Assembly: GCA_038043045.1 (NCBI GenBank)
Contig: JBBTCX010000058.1
Span: forward strand, 1 to 11,026
From: JBBTCX01 sp038043045
GTDB lineage: Bacteria > Planctomycetota > Phycisphaerae > UBA1845
Length of the DNA stretch: 11,026 nucleotides
Reading direction: 5' to 3'
Notes under the pieces: model-generated
What the model saw: only the letters and a program-made list of their open reading frames with translations
Database searches by the model: none
What the model was told of the DNA's origin: nothing
Made by a program: the position numbers and the translations under genes
Part shown: in pieces, positions 1 to 7,218 of the stretch
Position numbering within the stretch: position 1 is the first letter of the stretch
Layout of the letters: the number at the start of each line of letters is the position of its first letter

Positions 1-160
1 CGGACGTGTTGACGACCAATAATAACTGCCCGTCTGGCGTAAGTTCAATGGCGTGAATTTGGGGACTTTCCCAGTTCACGAATGAGGTCTGTCCAAAGCC
101 AGCCGTGGATACCAACGCAACGGCGAAACTTCCACCGAAAAGCGACTTGCAAATCAACAT
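1..160 (-). CDS. Secreted beta-propeller-like protein, N-terminal fragment (partial, runs off left edge)
   Basis: Only the first 53 codons are in the window, read leftward from an ATG at 158-160. The first 24 or so residues form a signal peptide: a Lys near the start, a hydrophobic stretch (SFAVALVSTAGFG) and a plausible cleavage site just before QTSFVNW. The mature part begins NWESPQIHAIELTPDGQLLL, which has the look of a first blade of a YVTN/40-residue-type beta-propeller (LTPDG followed by a run of hydrophobic residues and an Asn). An AAAGGAG ribosome binding site at 169-175, 8 nt from the ATG, fixes the start firmly. The gene is divergent from nuoG across about 208 bp. The protein is predicted to be exported. 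Substrate and function cannot be told from this fragment, and other repeat-propeller families remain possible. Confidence 0.72.
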   Translation of the reverse strand, partial: MLICKSLFGGSFAVALVSTAGFGQTSFVNWESPQIHAIELTPDGQLLLVVNTS

Positions 161-368
161 AAAGCAAACTCCTTTGAACCCCGGCCCCTCGGCCCTCTAC
201 CGACTGAAACTCCCTATTGCTTAGCTAAACGAAGGAGCGATTGAACCCTTGCACATCAGAACAGATTTTTCTTGGATTTATTCTTGGCTCTCCGGGTGTG
301 CTTGATTCTCTCGGGAATAACGGGTACAGGCTTCAGCCTCTGGCGAAAAGAGTTAGAGCGAGTGGAAT

Positions 369-1988
369 ATGCCAAAAATCACGGTGGATGGTCAGGTTAT
401 CGAATGCCGGGAGCACGTTCCGGTGTTGCAGGCGGCGTTGGAGGCCGGGTGGGATGTGCCGCATTATTGCTACCACCCGGGGTTGTCGATCGTCGCGTCG
501 TGTCGGCTGTGCTTGATGGAAATGCAGATGCCGCATCCCAAGACCGGGGAAATGTCTTGGTCGCCGAAGCTGACGCCGTCCTGTCAGACGCCGGTGAAGG
601 ATGGGATGGTGGTGCGGTTTCATTCGGAGACGGTCAAGAAAAACCAAGAGCGGTGCATGGAGTTCTTTTTACTGAATCATCCGCTCGACTGCCCGGTGTG
701 TGATCAGGCCGGGGAATGCTATTTGCAGGATTACAGCTTTAAGTTCGGTCATGCGGAATCGCGGATGGTCGACCAGAAGCTGAAGAATCCTAAAAAAGAC
801 ATCGGGCCCAAGACTCTTCTTTACCAAGATCGATGCGTGATGTGCACGCGGTGTGTGCGGTTCGCGGACGAGGTCGCCGGCACGCATGAATTGTGCGTCG
901 TGAATCGAGGTTCACGAGCGGAGATTGACGTGTTTCCTGGTCTGCCGTTGGACAATGCTTTGCAAGGAAACGTTGTTGATCTTTGTCCCGTGGGGTGTTT
1001 GCTGGACAAGGATTTTCTGTTTGAGCGAAGAGTGTGGGAGCTTCGCGGAACGTCGTCGGTTTGTCCGGGCTGTGCAACGGGTTGTTCGATTCGGATCGAT
1101 CACGCGGACCATCAAGTGTATCGACTCAAGCCGCGATTCAATCCGAAGGTGAACCAATGGTGGATGTGTGATGAGGGGCGATTCGGGTTCAAGTACGTGC
1201 ATGACAAGAAGCGGATTAGGACTCCGTTGGTGAGAAGAGGATTCGAGGCGACCGTGCCGCGATGGGAGGAACTGCCGGAGATTCTCCGGTTTCGGTTCGG
1301 AGAAATCGTGCGAGAGCATGGCGCCAAGGCCGTTGGCGCGGTGTTGTCGCCGTATATGAGTTGTGAGGAAGCTTGGTTGTTGGCGCGGTTCATTCGCACG
1401 ATTGCACCGGATGCAATTTTGGCGATGGGTCCGGTGCCAATGGAAGGCGAGGATCAGAGATTTCCGGTCGGGTCGAATGGGTCGGCGAAGTTCTCGATTT
1501 TGAAGGAGAAGTGTCCGAACCGGCGAGGCGTGCAGATGGTGCTCGATGCCTCCGGGGGAGCGGGTGCGACCTTTGAGGAGTTGGTGACACTAGTTGGCAC
1601 CGGATCAATTAAGGCGGCGTGGGCGGTGGGCGGATATCCGAAGCCGTGGTTGGATGACAAGACGGTCGCAGGGTTTGGGAAGATACCGCTTTTGGTCGTA
1701 CAGGACATCCTTGAAGGCACGCTATCCGAAGCGGCGACGATTCTGCTGCCCGCTTGCAGTTGGGCGGAGCGAGAAGGAAGTTTTGTCAATGCGGCGGGGT
1801 TGGTGCAGACGTTTCAGCGGGCGATTGATCCGCCGGAGGGGGCGCAGCGCGACGGTCAATATCTCTATCAAATCGCGGGGTATTCGGGCCTTTATCAAGG
1901 AAAGCGTGTGCGGGAATTGATGGCGAAAGAAATTCCGGCGATTGTGGATATTTGGGAGCCACCGGTGATGGCGGAACATGCGCATTAA
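369..1988 (+). CDS. nuoG: NADH-quinone oxidoreductase subunit G (NuoG), short form with N7 cluster motif
   Basis: Iron-sulfur subunit of the peripheral arm of complex I, passing electrons from NADH toward quinone on the cytoplasmic side of the membrane. All cluster motifs are visible in the 539 residues: 2Fe-2S ligands C34, C45, C48, C72; the His-Cys 4Fe-4S set H104, C108, C111, C117; a 4Fe-4S set C156, C159, C162 with C206 in GNVVDLCPVG; and C232, C235, C239, C267, matching the N7 site found only in some bacteria. The molybdopterin-oxidoreductase-like region (about 280-539) is much shorter than in classical 700-900 residue NuoG but keeps the ATILLPACSWAEREGSF segment. An in-frame TAG at 354-356 makes ATG 369 the first possible start; upstream Shine-Dalgarno sequence is weak. 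A poor promoter-like pair (TTGATT 302-307, TACAGG 325-330, 17-bp spacer) lies upstream. No other nuo gene is adjacent. A subunit of another NAD-linked oxidoreductase is a less likely alternative. Confidence 0.9.
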   Translation: MPKITVDGQVIECREHVPVLQAALEAGWDVPHYCYHPGLSIVASCRLCLMEMQMPHPKTGEMSWSPKLTPSCQTPVKDGMVVRFHSETVKKNQERCMEFFLLNHPLDCPVCDQAGECYLQDYSFKFGHAESRMVDQKLKNPKKDIGPKTLLYQDRCVMCTRCVRFADEVAGTHELCVVNRGSRAEIDVFPGLPLDNALQGNVVDLCPVGCLLDKDFLFERRVWELRGTSSVCPGCATGCSIRIDHADHQVYRLKPRFNPKVNQWWMCDEGRFGFKYVHDKKRIRTPLVRRGFEATVPRWEELPEILRFRFGEIVREHGAKAVGAVLSPYMSCEEAWLLARFIRTIAPDAILAMGPVPMEGEDQRFPVGSNGSAKFSILKEKCPNRRGVQMVLDASGGAGATFEELVTLVGTGSIKAAWAVGGYPKPWLDDKTVAGFGKIPLLVVQDILEGTLSEAATILLPACSWAEREGSFVNAAGLVQTFQRAIDPPEGAQRDGQYLYQIAGYSGLYQGKRVRELMAKEIPAIVDIWEPPVMAEHAH

Positions 1989-2023
1989 GAGTCGCGTGGC
2001 GGGTGGACGCCGCGCTGTTTGAG

Positions 2024-2048
2024 CGCTCCCTTACGGTCGCGGTTCGGA
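2024..2048. repeat. Dispersed intergenic repeat, copy A
   Basis: A 25-bp element beginning CGCTCCCTTACGGTCGCGG lies just downstream of nuoG. It matches 7090-7114 at 23 of 25 positions; the two differences are T/C transitions. Its right end (2040-2054, CGGTTCGGAATATAG) recurs at 2099-2113 with 13 of 15 identical, so the spacer carries a second, more degenerate partial copy 59 bp on. Both full copies lie outside genes. The family resembles short repeats I recall between genes in planctomycete genomes, where spurious translations give peptides such as RSLTVAAR or ATVRER. Function is unknown. Confidence 0.65.
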
Positions 2049-2057
2049 ATATAGACA

Positions 2058-2074
2058 GTGCCACGTTTTGGCAC
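2058..2074. other. Small perfect inverted repeat in the nuoG-folC spacer
   Basis: GTGCCA (2058-2063) and TGGCAC (2069-2074) form a perfect 6-bp stem around a 5-nt loop, CGTTT. It lies 70 bp past the nuoG stop and about 180 bp past the folC stop, between two convergent genes. There is no T-run after it in either direction, so it is not a standard intrinsic terminator. It could be part of the repeat unit between 2024 and 2113, a weak transcription barrier, or chance. Confidence 0.3.
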
Positions 2075-2255
2075 CTCATCGCGCGGGCTGAGTCCGTGCG
2101 GCTCGGAATATCGGGTCGATGACCTGACCCACAAATGTGCAAGCAAGCGTGGACCATGCCACCCGGGCGCGATTCTTCAAGGGCGGCGCGATGTTGAACC
2201 GGTAGGTTGGTTCTGTTCGTTGATCGCGCAGAACTTGGAAAGGCATGGCACCGAT

Positions 2256-3680
2256 TCAAACCAACGCGCTATTGTTGGTCAGTTGCTGGGGTTTCGAACT
2301 AAACTTTCGGATCGCCTGGGCCACGAGGTAGAACGAACCCGTAATGCAGATCAAATCTTCGCGCGTCACCGCGCTAAGGGCAATCCGCATGGCATCGTCC
2401 AAGGTTTTGGCCACTTGTGCGGTCTTGCCCGAACGTTCCATATATTCGGCGGCAAGTTCCGCTGGATCAGCCGACCGATTCAGCCCCGCCGTCGTGAAGA
2501 TGATCTTGTCCGCGCCGAGTTGGATGCGCTTGATCATTCCCGGAATGTCTTTGTCCTTGTTGCAGCCGAAGATCACCACCATCGAGTCCGAGGTGATGTG
2601 TTGTCCGATGGCCCGCATCAACGCATCGATGCTGGCCGCGTTGTGTGCTCCATCCACCAGAATGCGCGGCGACTCGGAAATCATCTGCATACGTCCGAGC
2701 AGCTTCACGTTGGTCAAGCCGTTCATGGCCTGCTGATCGTTGATCTCGTAGCCGCGCGTCTTCAATGTATCCAGCATGGTCAGCGCCAGTCCGCAATTCT
2801 GGGCTTGGTGCTCCCCGAAAAGAGGAACATGAAGATGCTCGAATCGGCTGCTTCCGGTGCTCAAGCAAATCCGCGCATGTCGACCTAAAGCACGAGAGAA
2901 CTCGAATCGATACGTAAAGTCGACATCTTCATCTGAAAAACGAATCGGCGCACCGACCTCAGCCGCCATGGAAATAAAGACGTCCTTCACACTCTGCTTT
3001 TGAGGCGCGCAAACAATTGGAACTCCCTTTTTGAAAATACCGGCCTTTTCGCGGGCAATGGATTCGAGTTCGCTGCCAAGCTGGGCAATGTGGTCATAGC
3101 TAATATTGGTAATTCCAACTACGTCTGGGTGGATCACGTTAGTTGCATCCAGTCTTCCACCAAGGCCTGTTTCTATTGCCGCGAAATCGACGTTTTCTGC
3201 TGAAAAATGGTAAAAAGCGGCGGCCGTCAAGACCTCGAAATACGTTGGTTCAGAGATTTTGGCCTTCGTAACTGCGGCGGCCACTGCCGTGACAGCCTTG
3301 GTAAAAGCTGCTTCGGAAATCGCCTCCCCATCCACGACAATCCTCTCCCGGATATCTAGAACATGTGGTGAGGTATACAGCCCAACCCGTGATCCGCAGC
3401 CGCGAATCATCTCTGCGAGCATAGTGGCGGTACTGCCTTTGCCTTTGGTGCCAGCAATGTGGGCGCACTTAAAGTCACGATGCGGATTACCAAGGGACGA
3501 CAGAATTCGGTTCATCCGGTGCAATCCGAAATTCGTGGAGTTGTACAGCACCCGTGTCAATTGCTCGTAATTTGTCAGCGAATCTAAATAATTCGTTGCT
3601 GTACGGTAATTGCGAATCAGCGCAACGGGTGATTGCGTTTTCGATGACCGCTTTGGTTTTTCAGCTAAGACTTTGGGCAT
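2256..3680 (-). CDS. folC: Bifunctional dihydrofolate synthase / folylpolyglutamate synthase
   Basis: ATP-dependent ligase of the Mur-ligase superfamily. It joins L-glutamate to dihydropteroate to make dihydrofolate, then extends the gamma-glutamate tail of folates in the cytoplasm. Within 474 residues the family motifs occur in order: P-loop AGTKGKGS (76-83), TSPH (103-106), ETGLGGRLDATN (170-181), SYDHIAQLG (194-202), REKAGIFKKGVP (210-221, containing the lysine that is carbamylated in characterised relatives), GEHQAQN (289-295), GRMQ (329-332) and VDGAHN (342-347) of the C-terminal domain. Length is slightly above the usual 420-440 because of about 25 extra basic residues at the N-terminus. 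The ATG at 3678-3680 has no Shine-Dalgarno sequence; a strong promoter ends 7 nt upstream, so translation is probably from a leaderless mRNA. Divergent from aroB across about 200 bp. Whether both activities are present cannot be told from sequence alone. Confidence 0.95.
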   Translation of the reverse strand: MPKVLAEKPKRSSKTQSPVALIRNYRTATNYLDSLTNYEQLTRVLYNSTNFGLHRMNRILSSLGNPHRDFKCAHIAGTKGKGSTATMLAEMIRGCGSRVGLYTSPHVLDIRERIVVDGEAISEAAFTKAVTAVAAAVTKAKISEPTYFEVLTAAAFYHFSAENVDFAAIETGLGGRLDATNVIHPDVVGITNISYDHIAQLGSELESIAREKAGIFKKGVPIVCAPQKQSVKDVFISMAAEVGAPIRFSDEDVDFTYRFEFSRALGRHARICLSTGSSRFEHLHVPLFGEHQAQNCGLALTMLDTLKTRGYEINDQQAMNGLTNVKLLGRMQMISESPRILVDGAHNAASIDALMRAIGQHITSDSMVVIFGCNKDKDIPGMIKRIQLGADKIIFTTAGLNRSADPAELAAEYMERSGKTAQVAKTLDDAMRIALSAVTREDLICITGSFYLVAQAIRKFSSKPQQLTNNSALV

Positions 3681-3687
3681 TGGAGCG

Positions 3688-3716
3688 ATTGTACCTTTCT
3701 TTCACAAACTCGTCAA
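3688..3716 (-). promoter_or_regulatory. Sigma-70-type promoter of folC, predicted leaderless
   Basis: Read on the minus strand, TTGACG (3711-3716) and TACAAT (3688-3693) are separated by exactly 17 bp, five of six matches to each consensus hexamer. Only 7 nt separate the -10 box from the folC ATG, so the expected transcription start is at or one base before the A of the ATG. This explains the missing ribosome binding site. Confidence 0.72.
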
Positions 3717-3845
3717 CGCAACACGTTTAACTCGAAACGAAACAGTGACCCCTGGTTGCGAAGATCCTCTCTATCCCAATATACGCACGATCGTTAGGAT
3801 TTGTTCAAGTTTTTTAGGCGCGGAGTTGCATACTTGACAAGTGGT

Positions 3846-3851
3846 TACAAT
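3846..3851 (+). promoter_or_regulatory. Possible -10 box of the aroB promoter
   Basis: TACAAT at 3846-3851, the same hexamer used by folC, lies 29 nt before the TTG start of aroB. No well-spaced -35 box accompanies it: TTGCAT at 3826-3831 is only 14 bp away and TTGACA at 3834-3839 is 6 bp away. A TG pair at 3842-3843 is one base off the extended -10 position. The call rests on one hexamer and its position. Confidence 0.3.
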
Positions 3852-3880
3852 ACCATTGGCACTTTATCGTTAGGAACCTG

Positions 3881-5023
3881 TTGCGCGCGATAATGGAACA
3901 GATATTAAAATCCGATTGCATAGAAATGTTCGATATTGAGACACGGTGCGAGGCCAAGAGAACTCGCGTATTTGTCGGTACGGGTATTCGAAAGCGAATT
4001 GGCGAGCCGCTTTCGGTTGTATGGGAATCGCGCAAGCCGGAACGAGTTCTTTTGGTGACAGATGAAAAAGTTGGCGGGCTTTATTCTGAGGAGATTATTG
4101 GCGCCATGAAATCGGGCGCATGCAATGTTTTTTTGCACGTGGTGGCAGTCGGTGAAAGCAGCAAGTGTGTAGGCCTGGCGGAGCAACTTTATCACTGTCT
4201 CGCCGAAAACCGGTTTGGTCGAGACGATGTGGTTTTTGCATTGGGTGGTGGGGTGGTCAGCGATTTGGCCGGTTTCGTGGCGGCCACCTGGATGCGGGGG
4301 ATTCGATGGGTGGTCGTGCCCACCACGATTGAAGCCGGTGTTGATGCTTGTTTGGGGGGAAAGACAGCGATCAATATTCCGGGTGGGAAGAATCTCGTCG
4401 GGGCGTTTCATCCTCCGATCGCGGTCCTCGCCGATCCGGAGTTTTTCAAGACGCTGAATGTCCGGGATGTGCGGGCGGGATTGGCCGAGTCAGTCAAACA
4501 TGCCTTTTTGACTTCCGAGGAGTTTGTTCGGTGGCATGAAGAAAACGTGGAAGGCATTTTGGGGCTTGATGAACAGGTACTGCCAGAGCTTGTCACTCGC
4601 AATTTGAAGATCAAGGGTGGGATTGTTGAGGCGGATCCGTTTGAGCGGACCGGTCGGCGGATGATCTTGAACTTTGGGCACACCATTGGACATGCGATTG
4701 AGGTATGCAGCGGGTTTACTCTTCGGCACGGCGAGTGCGTGGCCATGGGGATGGTGGCGGCGGGGCGGATATCGGAAAGATTGGGGTTGATCGAAGCCAC
4801 CTTGGCTGAACGGCTGGAAGGGTTATTGAATCGGTTTGAGCTGCCGACGCGGATTCCGAATACTTTGACGGTGGATGATATTCTGGCTGCGCTTCGTTTG
4901 GATAAGAAAGTGCGCGATGGCCGGGTACAGTTTGTGCTGTTGGAGGGGATTGGTAGGCCAGTGATTCGGGGGAATGTTGCGGAAAGTGCGGTTGTGGATG
5001 TTGTCGAATCACTACGAAATTAG
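3881..5023 (+). CDS. aroB: 3-dehydroquinate synthase
   Basis: NAD- and divalent-metal-dependent cyclase converting DAHP to 3-dehydroquinate, second step of the shikimate pathway in the cytoplasm. Numbered from the TTG start, the NAD-binding GGGVVSDLAGFVAATWMRG is at 122-140, the substrate loop GGKTAIN and GGKNLVGAFHPP at 159-178, and the metal ligands are E203 (AGLAESVKH), H267 (NFGHTIGHAIE) and H283 (RHGECVAMG). Length 380 is normal to slightly long. The start is uncertain: TTG 3881 has an AGGA at 3872-3875 with 5-nt spacing, while in-frame ATGs at 3893 and 3926 lack a Shine-Dalgarno sequence. The segment before GGKT reads PTTIEAGVDACLGGK, whereas typical AroB has PTTLLAQVDASVGGK, so a conserved Gln is Gly here. 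GGKTxxN and the metal site favour AroB over other sugar-phosphate cyclases. It is divergent from folC and convergent with the ATPase gene, 83 bp downstream. Confidence 0.93.
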   Translation: MRAIMEQILKSDCIEMFDIETRCEAKRTRVFVGTGIRKRIGEPLSVVWESRKPERVLLVTDEKVGGLYSEEIIGAMKSGACNVFLHVVAVGESSKCVGLAEQLYHCLAENRFGRDDVVFALGGGVVSDLAGFVAATWMRGIRWVVVPTTIEAGVDACLGGKTAINIPGGKNLVGAFHPPIAVLADPEFFKTLNVRDVRAGLAESVKHAFLTSEEFVRWHEENVEGILGLDEQVLPELVTRNLKIKGGIVEADPFERTGRRMILNFGHTIGHAIEVCSGFTLRHGECVAMGMVAAGRISERLGLIEATLAERLEGLLNRFELPTRIPNTLTVDDILAALRLDKKVRDGRVQFVLLEGIGRPVIRGNVAESAVVDVVESLRN

Positions 5024-5106
5024 TTCGTGGGCGCTGCAAGCAGAGCAATATTGGCAACGAGCGCTTCAGTGTAGTGGCACGCAATATGTGTTTGAATCAA
5101 TGGCAA

Positions 5107-6723
5107 TCATGCGCCGCCATTCCCGAAAATGTCGTGCCTTAATTCAGCATAGACTTTTGAGTCACGGTGCAAGGCGCCGGCCATGTGCAAGCTAAAGAAC
5201 GCCATCCAATTGCTTCCAGCGTTCTCGATTTCGAGAATCCTTTTTGCGGAGTTGAAGAACTCTCCTGCTGCCGCCTTAGCATCGTCGGACGATTTGTCAC
5301 GAAACTTAGAAGCTGTGAAAGCCGACTCCCTTGCTTTCTTGAGATCATCGAGTTTTTCGGGTTTTCCATGTTGTTTGCACAGCGTTACCAGCACTTCGTC
5401 GTCGAGGAGATAACTTTCGAGATGCCGTCGGCGAAGGACTCTGACGCCCTTTTTTCTCCAAGCCTCGACTTCTTCTTCATTCTGTCCATCGCGGTCGATC
5501 ACCCGAATAATCTGTAATCCAGCAATGAGGGACTCTAGCGCCGACGCGAGTTTGAACGGGTCCTGTGCAACATCGTCCGAGTTGCCAACAGAAATGAAGT
5601 CGGTGTCGAGGAAATCTTCCGCGAATATCTTCCGAAAACATTTGGCGTCGTGTTCTGTTTTGGACGGTTTTCCGCCCGTTCCGAGCGGACGCCCCTCACA
5701 TACAACGACGCGTTTCGGTGCGACCAGGTTTGCCAAATCGCCCACCGCAACTTCGAGAAACTTCTTCCAGAAGTTTCGATTGACTGTGGCAGGTGTAATT
5801 GTAACTTCTCTATCGTAATCGTGATCTGAGAAGTCCAAGAATACGACGCTACCCGGTTCAGCCTGCGCGATGTCAATCGATTTCCTGATCATGCCGATCG
5901 AGTGTGTCGCAATCCAAAGCTGCGAATTCCCTGGAATAAGCTTGAATAGTTCGTCAAGGAGTCGGCCCTGTAGTTTCGTGTGCATGTGCAAATCGGGTTC
6001 GTCGATGCAATAAACAGAATCCGTGAATGTGTCCTTTCGGAGAAATATGTCAAGCAGAAGATCAAAGGCGTCCTTTTCGCCAGCGGAGAGGTTGACGTGT
6101 GGAAAGTTCTTGGACTGACCTTTTTCGAATAAGAATGTTCCACCTTTTTGAGGATTGCCAACGCCCTGGAGTACCAAATCGCCAAAAACTCGCCTCATAG
6201 ATTCGCGCAATGGGCCTATGTGAGCGTCACGCATTTGCATTTTAGTTGTTTGTTTGTCCAAATCCTCATTGCTGTATATGTCGGCCACCGTATTGGCGAT
6301 AATTCGGTGATAGTTCTGCTGGGTCCTTCGATCGTCGCTTACAAGCAATTCAAGCCGACTTGATTCTTCGTCTTCGACACTTGGCGGGACGGCTATCGTG
6401 CCTGATCTGAAGTTTGCTTCGTTTCGATAGGCCGAGCGAAGGTAAACAGCCTTTGCCCGTGTCGATGGTTCCGGTCCATAAAATGCGATGTTCAATTGAA
6501 TGACATCGTGACCGCTCTGAATACCGTCGTCACGAAACTTCGAATGATAATCGACTCTTGGTCCAGGTTGGCGTTTCCAGTAATTGAATCCTTCGAAGAC
6601 CGAGGTTTTCCCTGACCCATTTACCCCTAAAAGCACAACCAATTTGGCGGTCTCTGGAAGGCCAGTTATTTTGAGTTGGCTAAATCGCTTGAAGTTCTTT
6701 GCACTAAACTCTTTTACTCGCAC
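5107..6723 (-). CDS. AAA/ABC-type ATPase with C-terminal TOPRIM/DUF4435-like region (candidate OLD/PARIS-like defence protein)
   Basis: Starts at GTG 6721-6723 with a strong GAGGAG at 6733-6738, 9 nt away. The N-terminal half is an SMC/ABC-type ATPase: Walker A GVNGSGKTS (33-41), a long insertion, signature LSAGEK (212-217), Walker B VYCIDEPDLHMH (237-248, D241/E242) and switch ATHS (272-275). The C-terminal part (about 337-450) begins KRVVVCEG (E343) and later has RVIDRDGQ (D410, D412) and HLESYLLDDEVL (434-445). This E...DxD spacing is that of TOPRIM-type metal nucleases and resembles the DUF4435 family. Known proteins with this order include OLD nucleases, GajA of Gabija, and the AriA plus AriB pair of PARIS. 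Here both parts are in one 538-residue protein with no UvrD helicase, methylase or second effector beside it. Base composition is visibly more A/T-rich than nuoG or the regulator gene, consistent with transfer. Defence function is inferred; a DNA-repair role is possible. Confidence 0.8.
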   Translation of the reverse strand: MRVKEFSAKNFKRFSQLKITGLPETAKLVVLLGVNGSGKTSVFEGFNYWKRQPGPRVDYHSKFRDDGIQSGHDVIQLNIAFYGPEPSTRAKAVYLRSAYRNEANFRSGTIAVPPSVEDEESSRLELLVSDDRRTQQNYHRIIANTVADIYSNEDLDKQTTKMQMRDAHIGPLRESMRRVFGDLVLQGVGNPQKGGTFLFEKGQSKNFPHVNLSAGEKDAFDLLLDIFLRKDTFTDSVYCIDEPDLHMHTKLQGRLLDELFKLIPGNSQLWIATHSIGMIRKSIDIAQAEPGSVVFLDFSDHDYDREVTITPATVNRNFWKKFLEVAVGDLANLVAPKRVVVCEGRPLGTGGKPSKTEHDAKCFRKIFAEDFLDTDFISVGNSDDVAQDPFKLASALESLIAGLQIIRVIDRDGQNEEEVEAWRKKGVRVLRRRHLESYLLDDEVLVTLCKQHGKPEKLDDLKKARESAFTASKFRDKSSDDAKAAAGEFFNSAKRILEIENAGSNWMAFFSLHMAGALHRDSKVYAELRHDIFGNGGA

Positions 6724-7218
6724 TACGGTCTACTCCTCGATAGCGTCATTCGATAAATGTACTCGGCCGATTCACAAAGTCTATACGAATGAGAAGGATG
6801 GTCGGTGGATGTCGCGGCCAAGGTGGTCGAGAGCATTTTCAAGAACCAGTCTTGATGCGTGTAAGTGGAGTGTTCGGGGATTTGCCCGGATGCGCGCTAC
6901 GTCACCGCGATAAGCAAATATTTTGTGCGACGCCCATTGGAGTCGAACGAAACTTGGTGGTGGGATGAACCGTGGGCGGCGCTGCGCTATGCCAAGGGCT
7001 GGTATGTGGCGGGGTTTTCGCCTGGGATCGTCGCCAAATCTAGTCTTCAAAGGTTGGGGTATTCTTTGCTTACGACGTCCACGGGAAACCGCTCCCTCAC
7101 GGTCGCGGCTCGGATAAGATGCAAACAGAGTGACTAACTACACGAGACTTGTTCAAGCCTGAACCCGTTCTTCCATGCACGATTGGAAAGGGATTGGACG
7201 ATTCGTTGGAGGTTCACG
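6724..7218. other. About 500 bp without a convincing gene; degenerate sequence and repeat copy
   Basis: Between the ATPase gene start and the PIG-L remnant I see no complete gene. The first 20 bp hold the ATPase ribosome binding site. A short open frame ending at TGA 6853-6855 reads VDVAAKVVESIFKNQS, which looks like a genuine protein C-terminus but is preceded by an in-frame stop at 6790-6792. Another open frame over roughly 6920-7060 is Trp-rich (ETWWWDEPWAALRYAKGWYV) and I do not recognise it. The repeat copy lies at 7090-7114, and the last 20 bp belong to the PIG-L leader. The most economical reading is decayed coding DNA plus an inserted repeat. No tRNA or terminator was found. Confidence 0.5.
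7090..7114. repeat. Dispersed intergenic repeat, copy B
   Basis: CGCTCCCTCACGGTCGCGG and the following six bases match copy A at 2024-2048 at 23 of 25 positions, in the same orientation on the plus strand, about 5 kb away. It sits in the degenerate interval between the ATPase gene and the PIG-L remnant, about 105 bp before the remnant's start codon. Confidence 0.65.

Noticed and set aside
241..516. Open frame from TTG 241 with a GGAG at 233-236, and a second frame from TTG 272 starting with a hydrophobic stretch (DLFLALRVCLILSG).
   Set aside because: Both run deep into nuoG in other frames, their later residues are Arg/Gly-rich shadows of nuoG codons, and neither resembles a known protein. 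A short leader peptide cannot be excluded but there is no stop that would define one.
2058..2888. Long plus-strand open frame (276 codons) across the folC 3' half.
   Set aside because: It is antisense to the well-supported folC and begins inside the repeat spacer. Composition is that of a complementary-strand shadow.
3834..3867. Perfect -35 hexamer TTGACA at 3834-3839 upstream of aroB.
   Set aside because: No -10-like hexamer lies 16-19 bp downstream (TGGCAC, GGCACT and neighbours), so it does not make a promoter with the expected spacing.
5075..5092. TGGCACG at 5075-5081, a perfect -24 element for sigma-54, of interest because the window encodes a sigma-54 activator.
   Set aside because: The -12 position reads ATGT instead of TTGC, and the site points into a convergent gene with nothing to drive.
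6938..6960. GAGTCGAAC at about 6950, similar to the T-loop of a minus-strand tRNA.
   Set aside because: The flanking bases do not form a 5-bp T stem, and no acceptor or anticodon arm fits around it.
7008..7022. GGCG...CGCC hairpin with T residues in its loop in the ATPase to PIG-L interval.
   Set aside because: A 4-bp stem with the T-run inside the loop rather than after the stem is not a terminator.
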